Part shown: one piece after another, positions 50,960 through 60,155 of the stretch | Layout: each line of letters starts with the position of its first letter | Position numbering within the stretch: position 1 is the stretch's first letter | NCBI GenBank assembly: GCA_039621445.1 | Contig: CP154956.1 | Span: 981,653 to 1,045,652, forward strand | Direction of reading: 5' to 3' | Source of the DNA: Euglena gracilis | Taxonomy: Eukaryota > Euglenida > Euglenophyceae > Euglenales | DNA length: 64,000 nt | Notes under the pieces: generated by a model | What the model was told of the DNA's origin: nothing | Databases searched by the model: none | What the model saw: only the letters and a program-made list of their open reading frames with translations | Position numbers and translations under genes: made by a program

Positions 50960-52160
50960 GCTATCTGTCTTGCTTTAGTGGCAAACAGCTTGCCATCAAG
51001 TAGGTGTAAGACGAGTGGTATGACAATGTTGTGGAGGACGTTGTGTGCACCATGCATTGCATCTGGAAGAACTTGGGTTCGTGGAAGAGCTGTGAGAATT
51101 GCTGACGGCCGTGACATTGTCTCCAATTCTCGTGGGAGTGCATTCCAGTTGGTGACCTCAGCGGGTGGTGCAGCACAGAAAGGGCAAATTTCCCGACCGG
51201 CTGCGGTTGCTGTGGGTCCATCTGCACCTGTCACTTTATATTCCACCATGTGATCACCCACGAAGAAATTTCGTATTCGCAGTTGTTTTCCTCCAACAGT
51301 GGCTGTTGCAAATAGGGTGCCTTTCAAAGAGGTGTCTGGGGCCAAGCAGGTTACATCTGTTTTCTTTTTTGTCCTCAGACGTCACAAACAACACATCAAT
51401 GAAAAGCACCCTGGGAAAGCCTTCTAAATGCTCCAAAGCAGCATCAAAACCAGCTCCTTGAAGTAGGGCTTTCACAGAAGCCATACTTTCTGTCCCCAGA
51501 AGAACGGCACAGTGAGCGTACCGCTCCACTGCATGCAACTTAAAATGCTGGTGTTTCCCCGTGAGGGTCATTGTTAAGGTGAGGTAATTTGTCTTCCATC
51601 GAGGAACACCATCAACACCCCAGCATACCCAAAGTTCAGTCAGGTTGTGTCCACCCACCTTCCATGACGCTGAGTACATGTGCCAGTTTTCGCACAAGGT
51701 CCACACTCGCTGAAGGCCACCCACCAGAATATCGGCTCAAGGGGCGTTCCATTTCTGGACCTTTCAAATACTCCCACGTTAGTTGAACACATGTCCACGG
51801 GACAGTTCTTCCCAATGCGACGTCACGTGTTGTTCGTCCGGATATACCACAGTACCGTCGTTCAAAACACATGTCGATTGCGTTTTTTTTCACATTGTCC
51901 ACATTCATCACAACGTCCTGGGGTGTGTTCAGCCAGCCCCCAAATGCCACCATACGTTTGATGAACAGAAGCCAGAAATTTTTTCAGCCTTCTCCACTCA
52001 GTCACACGACTAATTCCTGTCTTCTTGCTTCTTCGTGCCATGGTGAAAAACTGAATGTCTTGCGCAGAATGTTTCACGTCCGAAATAAGGAAGTCCTTCA
52101 AAGCACAAAGGGAAGAAGGACCAGACAAAAGACGGCCACAGAAAGTGCAGAATCGCAGCA
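50960..52160 (-). pseudogene. Unrecognised gene, frameshifted
   Basis: The minus-strand reading gives a protein-like series: CTFCGRLLSGPSSLCALKDF, MARRSKKTGISRVTEWRRLK and HTPGRCDECGQCEKKRN (51,862-52,160). It continues in another frame with MCFERRYCGISGRTTRDVAL and TCVQLTWEYLKGPEMERPL (51,640-51,880), then WTLCENWHMYSASWKVGGHN, LTLTMTLTGKHQHFKLHAVE and FPRVLFIDVLFVTSEDKKEN (51,254-51,724), then LRIRNFFVGDHMVEYKV, EICPFCAAPPAEVTNWN and VLPDAMHGAHNVLHNIVIPL (50,960-51,345). Frames change near 51,885 (at an eight-base T run), 51,730 and 51,330. Short CX2C pairs suggest metal binding. I do not recognise the family. It could be a host gene or a transposon ORF. Confidence 0.45.
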
Positions 52161-52345
52161 GTATTGGGCTAAAAAGACGAATTGCCAAAAATGAGTGGCA
52201 AAAAAGCCGAAAAGCCAAAAGTGAACGGCATCATCGCTGAAAAGCCGAAAAACAACGGCTAAAAAGCCGAAAAGCCGCAAAAAATGTGTCAAAAAGCCGA
52301 AAAGCCGAAATGAAACACTCATGGGCGGGAACACTGGATGCAGGG
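52161..52345. mobile_element. MITE-like element, copy 3 (partial)
   Basis: Repeated AAAAAGCCGAAAAGCCG units end in GAAATGAAACACTCATGGGCGGGAACAC. This is the reverse complement of the start of copy 1 (GTGTTCCCACCCGTATGTGTTTCATTTCGG), so the copy is inverted relative to it. The left end is unresolved. It abuts the 5' end of the unrecognised minus-strand gene. Confidence 0.6.
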
Positions 52346-52702
52346 CTTGGGTCACGAGGTCCACCAACACGTGTCAGTCTCAAATGGTGCGACGAGAAAC
52401 CGAGCCGGTCGGGTGCACGTAGCGATGCGGGAAGGAGGTGGACCGTAGGGACAGCGGAGTAGCGCCGTTGAAGCCAGCCGATGCCTTCTGTCGAGTGAGG
52501 CTTGGCCGTGAACTCGGAAACGATATTGCCGCTTGAGCGGCAGCGAGTTTTCTGTGGCAGGTGCGTGGCACCGAGGGCGTTTTTAGAGTGAGTACGGGTG
52601 ATTTGAGTTGCTTCCACCACCATCAGTCACCTCCTCCGCGCACTGACCCCAAGCGAACTGCTTCGCTAGCTCCTTGGCCAGGGCCATGCTGAGGCCCTGC
52701 CA
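52346..52702. other. Region without supported gene
   Basis: Short frames only. Minus 52380-52571 and 52231-52623 are open but show no domain. Confidence 0.35.
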
Positions 52703-53098
52703 TCAGTTTGCCTCTGCAGCCCTCCTTTCCCATGAGTCGTGCTGTACCACCAGTAGACGGACACATTGGCCAACGAAGCTGAGGGCTGAGTCTCCCATGC
52801 CTCCGTAGCAATCAAGAACGAAGGGAATGAACGTCCATCCCCTCTGTTTGCAGCCATTGCCGTACTTCTTGATTTTCTCGTCCTCCTGTGACTCGTGCCA
52901 TTTCCCGAGGTCTTCCGTCCCAGGTCGCACACGGGATGGGGCAAGGGGGTGGCGGACAGTCACATCGATGGCTGCAGGGCCATTGGCGTCATACCGCATC
53001 ACAAACACATCTCCTGGACGAGAACCATCCGGGGCACTTTCTTCTCTTCTGGCCTGGAATCCAGCTCTTTGGGCCAGGCTCAAGAGATAAGACTGCAC
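52703..53098 (-). pseudogene. PD-(D/E)XK-like nuclease domain remnant 1
   Basis: The frame reads RPGDVFVMRYDANGPAAIDV, TVRHPLAPS, then a Lys-rich helix (DEKIKKYGNGCKQRGWTFIP), FVLDCYGGMGDSALSFVGQC. The pattern (D..., then hydrophobic strand I-D-V-T-V, then Lys helix, then GW.F.P....GGMG..A) resembles restriction-endonuclease-like domains found at the C-terminus of some retroelement-encoded proteins. The likely catalytic acids are the Asp of GDV and of IDVTV. A related domain is at 53,472-53,915. No RT or other partner is adjacent. The identification rests on pattern only. Confidence 0.45.
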
Positions 53099-53116
53099 CG
53101 CCCCGTGTCACCACAC

Positions 53117-53360
53117 TTTTTTTTTTTTTTTTTTTAGGGGCTATAGCCGGCTTGTGGGGTCGCGCATGCTCTCTCCGTCTCACTTTATGGAGTCCAGGGC
53201 GGGCGGGCTACCCTTTGTGTGTGCTGCTTTTGCCGGCTCCACTCCCCTCCTTCGCCTGTTTGGCGGATGCCTTTTGCCTGGCGTGTGGGCGGTTTTTTTT
53301 TTTTTTGGCGGCTGAGGTCCCTTTTTTTTTTTGGTCTGTTTTTTTTTTTTTTGGTGGTGG
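53117..53360. repeat. Poly-T rich low-complexity stretch
   Basis: T runs of 10-19 near 53,118, 53,288, 53,320 and 53,338 within G/C-rich DNA. Lys-rich minus-strand ORFs here are artefacts of the runs. Confidence 0.75.
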
Positions 53361-53471
53361 CCGCCTTTTGGTGGGGGGTGGGGGTGTTTCCCTGGTGAAC
53401 CTCCGCGCTTTGTGTTGCTTTGGTCTTGGCTTTGCTTGCCTTTGGGTGTTGTCTGCGGTGGAGGCTGGGAC

Positions 53472-53915
53472 TTACCATGGTTGGAGGGCATCCTCCACGC
53501 GGTCCTTGGCTGCCAGCTGTCGCGCCACGTGGCGCATGAGTGTCACCGATAGGCCCTCCCGCATCTCTTGCAGGGCCCGTGTCTTTGGCCATCCTCGCAG
53601 GTCTGCGGTGGCCCTTTTGGTGACTTCAAACAGCACAGCCTTGGCAGAGGTCCCCATGCCCCCCCATGTGCTCAGGCCGAAGGGTGAGAAGCCCCATCCC
53701 TTCGCCTGACATGGGGGGCCATCTGTCTGCACTTTCCGGGTTTCCACCTGGTTGCAATGCCTTCGGGCATTTTCCACCACCAGTGGGTGCTCTCCGAGCC
53801 CTGCTGGGTGGCTGCAGACAAAGTCAACTGCCACGTGTTGTCCCCGTGACCAGTTGATGAGGAGAATGTCGGCCGGCCTTCTGTTCGCCAAACACTCTGC
53901 CTCCTTCCACCGCAC
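53472..53915 (-). pseudogene. PD-(D/E)XK-like nuclease domain remnant 2
   Basis: The frame reads MRWKEAECLANRRPADILLI, NWSRGQHVAVDFVCSHPAGL, VENARRHCNQVETRKVQTDG, CQAKGWGFSPFGLSTWGGMG, TSAKAVLFEVTKRATADLRG. The same block order as remnant 1 (RP.D...W......DV....P..., Lys/His helix, GW.F.PF.L...GGMG..A.) indicates diverged paralogues lying in tandem on the minus strand about 400 bp apart. The core acid-Lys pattern is partly altered (AVDFV). No start or partner domain is clear. Confidence 0.45.
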
Positions 53916-54286
53916 TTTTTTTTGATAGGTGTGACAGGGGAGATTCCTAATATGTTATGTCACTCGTGAAAGCATGACCTGAAAAACGCGACCAGGGATG
54001 TTGCATTTTCCGGTGCGTTGTTGTTAGCATCTTCACCGCTGGATCTTGCCTCTGGATGTTTGGTCCCGAAATTTTTTGTTGCATTTTTTTTTGTGGTCCA
54101 GAATGGTGCTTTATTGATTGCCATTTGTTGATTGCCAGCGCTTCCGGCCTTTTTCAAACTATGTAGAAATATCTTTTCATCAATTCTTTCATTCGGCAAG
54201 GTGAATGTGAGAAGATGTGGTGATCAAAAATTCTGAATCCAATCAACCTTCGAAGATTTCTCTCCATTTTCACCAACAGCAAAAAA
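53916..54286. other. Region without supported gene
   Basis: AT-richer intergenic DNA. A minus frame at 53960-54199 is open but featureless. Confidence 0.35.
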
Positions 54287-54514
54287 ATGGAAGGTTTTAT
54301 GCATTACAATGGTGACACAACAGGTAACCTGGCACCTGCAGCTACGCCAGCGGAAGGTTATTATGCGCCCTCAGAAGAGGAAGAGGTCTACCAACCATTG
54401 AAAGATGGCTCAGGGCAAGTTCCATGGCCTGAGGAGCGTCCCAGTGCCCGAATGGATTTGTTTGAATGGTTCCGGGAGTATTACATCCGGTTTCGCTTCG
54501 ACCACAGGGGTTGA
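54287..54514 (+). CDS. Small ORF, unknown
   Basis: A 75-codon frame: MEGFMHYNGDTTGNLAPAAT, EEEEVYQPLKDGSGQVPWPE, ARMDLFEWFREYYIRFRFDH. The composition is protein-like (acidic then aromatic/basic), but there is no domain. It could be an exon. The preceding sequence is AT-rich with an A run just before the ATG. Confidence 0.3.
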   Translation: MEGFMHYNGDTTGNLAPAATPAEGYYAPSEEEEVYQPLKDGSGQVPWPEERPSARMDLFEWFREYYIRFRFDHRG

Positions 54515-54689
54515 AACAGGGATTCTCAACTCCTGTACTATAGCTCTCCTGGTGCTTGGATTATCGTTCAAAAAAAAATTCAAAAAATGAGCATTTTTGG
54601 ATCGATTTTCAAAGAAAAATCAGGGTTTTTTTTGACCGATTCCGATCCGATTTCCGGCCCTTTGCCCTTGAAATCGAAAAAATTTCGGG

Positions 54690-55672
54690 CCCCCCCTCAG
54701 TTTCGAGGTAGGAGGGGGGGGGGTCCGACCCACCCCCCCCCCCCTCCGTGTCGGGAAGGGGGGTCCGACCCACCCCCCCCCCCTCAAGGCTTCCCATCCA
54801 TCCCTGGCTGGGCTGGATCGAGGAAAAAAAATTTTCTAACACATTTTTGCCATTTTCGACATTTAGATGGGTGGGGCTAGATCAAGGCTGGGGGGCTGTG
54901 AAGGAGGGGCTGTGATGAAGGGAAAAAATGCAGGGATAAGTGAGCTGGGCAGCCCAGTTGGCTGGCCAGCCTGCGGCCGGCTGGCCCGGCCTCTGGCCGG
55001 GCTCACTCGACCCCCGGGGGGGGGGGGGGCTCCCAGCACGAATTTGGGCTGCTGGCTGGATTTGAGCTGCTGGCTGGCTGGACCTCCCCGGGGGGGGGTA
55101 CCCTCCGGCTTAAGAAATTCCGTGGTCAAGGCACCCCCCCCCCTAATTGGCTAATTGGGGGTCCAAAGGGTCCCGTCCATTAGCCAAATAAGGGGGGGGT
55201 AAACAGTGACGCGATCCGGGTGACAGATTTTCGGCCCGGCGCGGGTGGAAAATTGTTGCTTCAGTCAATCCACACCAAAAACACTCGATCCACGCCCTTT
55301 TCACCCAACCACTTCCCCTCCTCCTCATTGTCCCCCCCCCCCCCGTTATTCTGGGCTCCAGCCAACGGAAAGTTTTTTTGGACACGCCAGGAGGGGACGG
55401 GAAGAAGTGGAGGGGGTGGTCGAACCCCCCCCCCCCCACCCACCACCCTGTCTTTTCGGCTGATTCCCGTTCTGCCCTGCCCTGCAAGGCCGGGGGGAGA
55501 TTGGGAGGACCTAGCCCCCCCCCCCCGAGCTATTCCCACACCCAAACCTCGGACAGCCCCAAAGGGGTAATTTTTGCCAACTTTCCCCCCCCCCCCCGCC
55601 CACAGTTGGCTAATTGGGTCCCAAAGGACGGCCCATTGGCCAATTGGGGGGGGGTCAGCCCATTTGGCTAAT
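54690..55672. repeat. G/C homopolymer-rich stretch with TTGGCTAATTGGG motifs
   Basis: Dense C or G runs (for example 54,713-54,745, 54,772-54,783, 55,015-55,030, 55,336-55,345, 55,425-55,438, 55,515-55,527, 55,586-55,598). They alternate with the word (T)TGGCTAATTGGG or close variants near 55,147, 55,180, 55,606, 55,640 and 55,668. No gene is supported. Confidence 0.75.
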
Positions 55673-55995
55673 GGTCAAGGCCAGGGAATTTCTTAAACTG
55701 TTCCTGGCTGCTCTCGCGGTATACCAGCAAGATGCCAAGAAGCCGAAGGTTGACCCCCTTCATGGCACCTTGCTGGCACAGGGCAACACGAAGAAAAAGT
55801 CTGGCTCTGTAGGTGCAGAGCTTGCTGCTGTTGCCAACTGTTTGGAGTTCGCCAACCTGTGTCAACATCGGCAAGCCTCTTATCCTGAGCTGGATGCTTT
55901 CTTTGTTGCCTGGACGGGATGGGGATGGGAGCTGGAACCCAGCCTGTTGTTCGATGAAGCGAGCGTCATTGAACAATGTGTGGCTCTGATACGAA
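55670..55995 (+). CDS. Possible exon, unknown protein
   Basis: The plus frame reads MVKAREFLKLFLAALAVYQQ, DAKKPKVDPLHGTLLAQGNT, ELAAVANCLEFANLCQHRQA, SYPELDAFFVAWTGWGWELE and SVIEQCVALIRKL, then runs into a palindrome at 55,996, which probably ends or interrupts the coding segment. The composition is protein-like. No family is recognised. Confidence 0.35.
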
Positions 55996-56114
55996 AACTG
56001 TGTCCAGAACGCCGGTTCGGGCGTGAAGCCGTGTTCCAGAACGCCGGTTCGGGCTGCCCGAACCGGCGTTCTGGAACACGGCTTCACGCCCGAACCGGCG
56101 TTCTGGACACAGTT
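55996..56114. repeat. Perfect palindrome, 59-bp arms, 1-base loop
   Basis: Arms 55,996-56,054 and 56,056-56,114 are exact reverse complements around T56055. Each arm contains two copies of GAACCGGCGTTCTGG separated by ACACGGCTTCACGCCC. Partial copies of the same word follow at 56,137-56,162. The family recurs at 57,384-57,463 and 63,290-63,340. Confidence 0.95.
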
Positions 56115-56297
56115 GTTGAAACCGTGGATTAGGGGCTCTGGCTTCACGCCCGAACCGGCGTTCAAGGAATAAAGGCCAATTTCGCCCTAAATACCCAGTT
56201 TCTGAACATTTTTGGGCATTTTTGGGATCCTTTGGGCTCACGGCCATGCCGATCGGCTGATTGAAGTTTTCATCCGTCTGTTACCCATCAATCGAAA

Positions 56298-57110
56298 GAT
56301 TTTTTTTTCAGAATTACGATTTGGAAAATTTTTTTGGTTGGACCACCCCTAGGTTTTTTCAGAATCACGGTTGGGAAATTTTGGCTGGATTTTTTCCCCA
56401 GATTTTTTCAGATTTTCAATGCCGAATTTTCGGTTGGACCCCGCTGGTTTTTTTTCCAGAATTATGGTTGGGATCAGGCTTGTGCTTAGTTGGGTGCTTC
56501 TCCCATGGGGGGGGGGGGTGCCAGGGGCCGGCACCCCATGGCACCCGTTCCGCCCCCCCGGGGGGGGGGGGTAGGGTTTCGGGGGGTGCCTGCCCCTAGC
56601 AGGCACCCCCCTCCGACCCCGGCGCCGAAGGCGCCGGGGGCCCGGAAAAGGCCATTTTCAATGAAAATTTTCTGGGTCCGGCCCGGACCCCTATCCCCCC
56701 CCCCCGGGGGGGGGTGTGCCTGCTAGGGGCAGGCACCCTATAGCACCCACCCCCCCCCCTCCCCCCCCCCCCGGTTGGTAAGCACAAGCATGGTTGGAAT
56801 TTGATCCCCCCTTTTTTCAGAATTCCGGTTCAGAAATTTTGGCTGGGTTTCTTCACAAACACGGTTGAAAAAAAAATTGGCTGGACCCCCCTAGGATTTT
56901 TCAGAAGTACGGTTGGGAAATTTTGGCTGGACCCCCCCGGGAATTTTTCAAATTGTTGGGAAATGTTAATTACAGTTAGGAATTTTTGGCCCCCCTGGGT
57001 GTTTTCAAAATTGGTTGGACCCTCCCCTGGGTTTTTCAGAATTATGGTTAGGAAATTTCAGCTGGACCCCTTGGGTTTTTTCAGAATTACAATTTTTGGA
57101 CCCTTTTCAC
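56298..57110. repeat. Dispersed TTTTTCAGAATTACGGTTGGG repeats
   Basis: Irregular direct repeats of about 45-60 bp of the type TTTTTCAGAATTACGGTTGG then GAAATTTTGGCTGGACCCCC occur near 56,305, 56,353, 56,455, 56,813, 56,860, 56,897, 57,035 and 57,078. A G/C-homopolymer block (56,500-56,770) containing an inverted GGTGCCTGC(C/T)AGGGGC pair interrupts them. No gene. Confidence 0.75.
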
Positions 57111-57129
57111 AAATTCCAAAATCCACTGT

Positions 57130-57480
57130 TCACCTGCCATGTTGCCCCTTGATCGATAACCCTTCTCAAGGGTTTTAGATGGCCTTAGATTTCAGCCCTG
57201 CTGCATGGTATTCTATTTCAGAAAATCCCCAGATTTGGCCAAATGGAAATTGTTGCACAAAATACCCCAATTTCTGGCCAAATACCCCCCAAAAAGTGCT
57301 CAGATATGATTGCCTCATGTCTACAAACCATTTTGGACACTTTTTGGCACTTTTCATTTTCGGTCCCCAGGACGCCGTTTTCCCGCCCGAACCGGCGTTC
57401 TGGACACCGGTTCGGCGCAGAAATTTCTGCGCCGAACCGGCGTCCAGAACGCCGGTTCGGGCGTGAAGCCAGAGCCCCAA
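57130..57480. repeat. Dispersed hairpin-ended repeat, copy 1
   Basis: The segment from TTGATCGATAACCCTTCTCAAGGG through GATGGCCTTAGATTTCAGCC, GCATGGTATTCTATTTCAGA and CATGTCTACAAACCATTTTGG to GCGTGAAGCC is repeated in inverted orientation at 63,283-63,575. The right end is a palindrome (57,384-57,463). Confidence 0.8.
57384..57463. repeat. Palindrome, 40-bp arms, no loop
   Basis: The arms CGCCCGAACCGGCGTTCTGG ... GCAGAAA and the reverse complement meet at 57,423/57,424 with one mismatch (A against G near 57,406). The core word GAACCGGCGTTCTGG is shared with 55,996-56,114. Confidence 0.93.
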
Positions 57481-57870
57481 TACACGGTTTCAACGTGAGC
57501 AGCAGTCGGGAACTTTGTGGGTTTCAGGGAATCGTTCGGCAACCTCTTTTCATACATACGTGAATGCCGTCGCTCAGGCATTCCGCAAAACAACGACCGA
57601 GGGAGCAAGGTTGACGGCTTGTTTTTTTTTGTTTCAAAAAAAACGTCATAGAGGGGTTGGGGAAAAAATTTTTGCAATGTTTTTTTGGGGAAAAAGTTCA
57701 TTTTTTATTTCTGCAGCATTCATTTTTTTTGTCTTTTTTTTTGGGTTGAAAGCATGATTTTTTGCACCAGAAAACAGATTTGAAAAATATTCCAACACAT
57801 AAAAAAAACTTAAGAGCGGGTGTTCCCCCCGTGACCCCCCGACCCGACCCAAGACCCTTTTCGGCCAATT
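57481..57870. other. AT-rich stretch without supported gene
   Basis: T- and A-runs (57,625-57,780) and short frames only. Confidence 0.35.
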
Positions 57871-57887
57871 TTCTGAAAAAAATTTGG

Positions 57888-58080
57888 CCGGTGATGCCTA
57901 ATTTGACAAAATATTCAGGCAGATTCCTAATTTTTAGGCATAAATTTTGCAAAATTTGGACCAGTGATGCCTAATTTGGTGCCAAAATTACGAATTTTAG
58001 GTTGGGGGATTCCTAATTTGGAGCCTGAAAAGTATTTTTGCCCAAAAATTCGTTTTTGGTGATTCCTAATTTGGCCACCG
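57888..58080. repeat. GATGCCTAATTTGG short repeats
   Basis: Words of the type GTGATGCCTAATTTGG / GATTCCTAATTTGG recur near 57,891, 57,922, 57,965, 58,008 and 58,059, with AT-rich spacers of 30-50 bp. Confidence 0.7.
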
Positions 58081-58294
58081 AAAATGTAGTGTTCCCCCGT
58101 GACCCCCGCCCCCCCCCCCCCGTGACCCGAACCACACCCGAAAAATTTTCCTCAAAAAATTGCGATTTCGCAAGGAAAAAGGGCAATTTTTGCTTTTTCA
58201 AAAAAACATGCTTTTTTGCGTTTTTATTGAAACCGTGTTCAGTCCACAATGTACACCGGCCGTGAAAACCGTGTTCAGTCCACGTGTACAGCGT

Positions 58295-58429
58295 GGTGTA
58301 CATGTGGACGTCCACGTGTACACCTGGTGTACATGTGATCTAAACACGTGTACACCATGGTGTACACGTGGACTGATCACGTGTACACCAGGTGTACACG
58401 TGGACGTCCACATGTACACCACGGTGTAC
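58295..58429. repeat. 135-bp palindromic repeat, left copy
   Basis: GGTGTACATGTGGACGTCCA ... ACGGTGTAC is built from CACGTGTACACC and its complement. It is near-palindromic around ACACCATGGTGT (about 58,352-58,363). It is identical to the right copy except for two bases. Confidence 0.92.
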
Positions 58430-58488
58430 TGGGATAGGATTGCAACGGGAAATGTCACACCCCTGGTGAACATAAAGAAAGAACTCAC

Positions 58489-59259
58489 TTAGCAACAAAT
58501 GTGCGGGTCGACGAAAGGGTGACGTGCAAAGATCAGCTGCAACGCACCCGAGGCTCCACTGTGCCTGGACAAATTTTTTAGGACCTCCGCTCTGTACGCA
58601 GTTGAAAACCCAAGGCACAGTACATTCCGACGCTGCACGGCCAAAATGCGTTTTCCCTCAACTCTACCAACCACTGAAAGCAATTCCTCCTCGGTGAGCA
58701 CTGTGTTGGATGGGTCCCCCTGCCATCCAACGGTGCTTTGGTCAACAATGGCTTGAAGAAAGCATTGAACTTTGGGAATTGAGAAACAATTGTACAATTG
58801 GGGCTGTGGTGCGGTCTGATACCTTGAACAAATGTGCAAGGGAGTTGACATACGAACGAAAAGATAAAACAGGCATAGAACGCACACAAAAATTGGCGCC
58901 ACAGACCTGTTGCTGCTCTGGAGTTGAATACAACTCCGTCACATCAATGCACCACCGAGCCCACCCCAAAAAGCAATCGTCCAGCGAGCCGTGTTGTGCC
59001 CCATGGGCTGCGCAAACACCCATGTCCAAAAACAATTCAGGGCAGCAAGTCGGGCCCGGTGGTAGTCCATAGGCGGGGCGACGTTAGGGTTGGGTATTGG
59101 GCCAAGCAGGGTGTCCTCTTCCTCTGATGGAGATTTCACCTTGTGCAAGGACTGCACAAACTTCTCCACTGTGGGGGGCTGGGGCATGTGGCACTCAGCA
59201 AGGTTGCCCAGGCGCATCATGGCTGAGGAAGACGCGAAGGGTTTTCTTATGCCGAACAT
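58489..59259 (-). pseudogene. Coding-like core of the inverted-repeat element, unknown
   Basis: From the 5' side the minus frames read MFGIRKPFASSSAMMRLGNL, MPQPPTVEKFVQSLHKVKSP and MDYHRARLAALNCFWTWVF (58,939-59,259). They continue as CIDVTELYSTPEQQQVCGAN and SYVNSLAHLFKVSDRTTAPI (58,742-59,035), then FLQAIVDQSTVGWQGDPSNT, LTEEELLSVVGRVEGKRILA, AEVLKNLSRHSGASGALQLI (58,489-58,780). Two frame changes are needed, through frameshift or introns. No transposase signature or known family is recognised. Confidence 0.4.
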
Positions 59260-59332
59260 AGAAACTACAAGGAGGAGAGGAGAATTATTTTTTCCAGAAA
59301 AACCATCATTGCGCTTGACCCGTTTTCACCCA

Positions 59333-59467
59333 GGTGTACATGTGGACGTCCACGTGTACACCTGGTGTACATGTGATCTAAACACGTGTACACCATGGTG
59401 TACACGTGGACTGATCACGTGTACACCAGGTGTACACGTGGACGCCAACATGTACACCACGGTGTAC
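59333..59467. repeat. 135-bp palindromic repeat, right copy
   Basis: Direct copy of 58,295-58,429, differing at GACGCCAACATG against GACGTCCACATG. Confidence 0.92.
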
Positions 59468-59589
59468 ACAAGATCCCCCAAAGTGTACACGTGATCACCA
59501 AAAACACCATATTTCACGCGAATCACGTGGACTTGAACACGGTTTTCACGACCGGTGTACATTGTGGACTACAAACACGGTTTCAAGAT

Positions 59590-59688
59590 AGAATCGTGAT
59601 CTGATCCCGCTTTCACACCGTGAATACCGGGGGCGCCGTAGGCGCCCCCGGTTTTCACGGTGTGAAAGCGGGATCAGATCACGATTCT
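59590..59688. repeat. Hairpin, 48-bp arms, 3-base loop
   Basis: AGAATCGTGATCTGATCCCG ... GGGGGCGCC, loop GTA, then the complement. One mismatch (T59624 opposite T, where A would pair). It begins 4 bp after the end of the inverted-repeat element. Confidence 0.95.
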
Positions 59689-59747
59689 CCTTATAAAAAA
59701 AAACACGTTTTTTTAAAAAAAACAAAAAACGTCAACCCTGCGAGGGA

Positions 59748-60032
59748 GTGGTGTTGCCTTCCTCAAAGCGCCAATTCCCCCATTTCAACGAGCTGTTCTC
59801 GCCTTCCCTGCCTATAAAACAGGAGAAATGTGGTTTTTGTGGTGTTGCCATTCCCAAAAATCCAAATTGTGTGGAGCTGAACAAAGTTGTGTGTGACGCC
59901 TGCGGTTTGGCATATCGTTTTCATTGCCAAGATTTGCGGCGGCCACCAAAGTATGGCTCTTTTTTGTGTAAAGCGTGTCGTGTTCCGCGATGTCTGCCAC
60001 TCCATGTCGGACTGCTCCAAGGCAACGTCTAG
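59748..60032 (+). CDS. PHD-like zinc-finger ORF
   Basis: A 94-codon frame with CGFCGVAIPKNPNC, VVCDACGLAYRFHCQDL and SFLCKACRVPRC. The Cys spacing (CX2C ... CX2C ... C ... CX2C) follows a PHD finger, a chromatin-reader domain. The canonical His of CX2CX4HX2C is Arg here, with His moved next to the following Cys (AYRFHC), so zinc binding may be altered. It starts near a series of A/T runs and ends shortly before a foldback repeat. It may be an exon or a truncated gene. Confidence 0.5.
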   Translation: MVLPSSKRQFPHFNELFSPSLPIKQEKCGFCGVAIPKNPNCVELNKVVCDACGLAYRFHCQDLRRPPKYGSFLCKACRVPRCLPLHVGLLQGNV

Positions 60033-60155
60033 CCTTTTGTTGTGTTGTAGAGTGCCCCCGACCCGCCTCACTCTTTGAGAACCACCTCGGCCTCTCAACC
60101 GCTCGCCGATTTTCCATGATTGCGATTTTTGCTTTTTGCTCGGGGTTGCCACAGA

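Larger units (their letters stand above)
58227..59586. mobile_element. Inverted-repeat-bounded element with internal palindromic direct repeats
   Basis: About 60-bp imperfect inverted ends, TTGAAACCGTGTTCAGTCCAC ... (58,227-58,286) and its complement (59,524-59,586), bound 1.36 kb. Inside each end is a 135-bp near-identical direct repeat, itself almost palindromic (58,295-58,429 and 59,333-59,467). The core between the repeats carries minus-strand coding-like sequence. This looks like a DNA transposon or foldback element. No target duplication is apparent and no transposase is recognised. Confidence 0.65.

Noticed and set aside
53180-53592. Lys-rich proteins on the minus strand
   Set aside because: They arise from poly-T runs in the plus strand.
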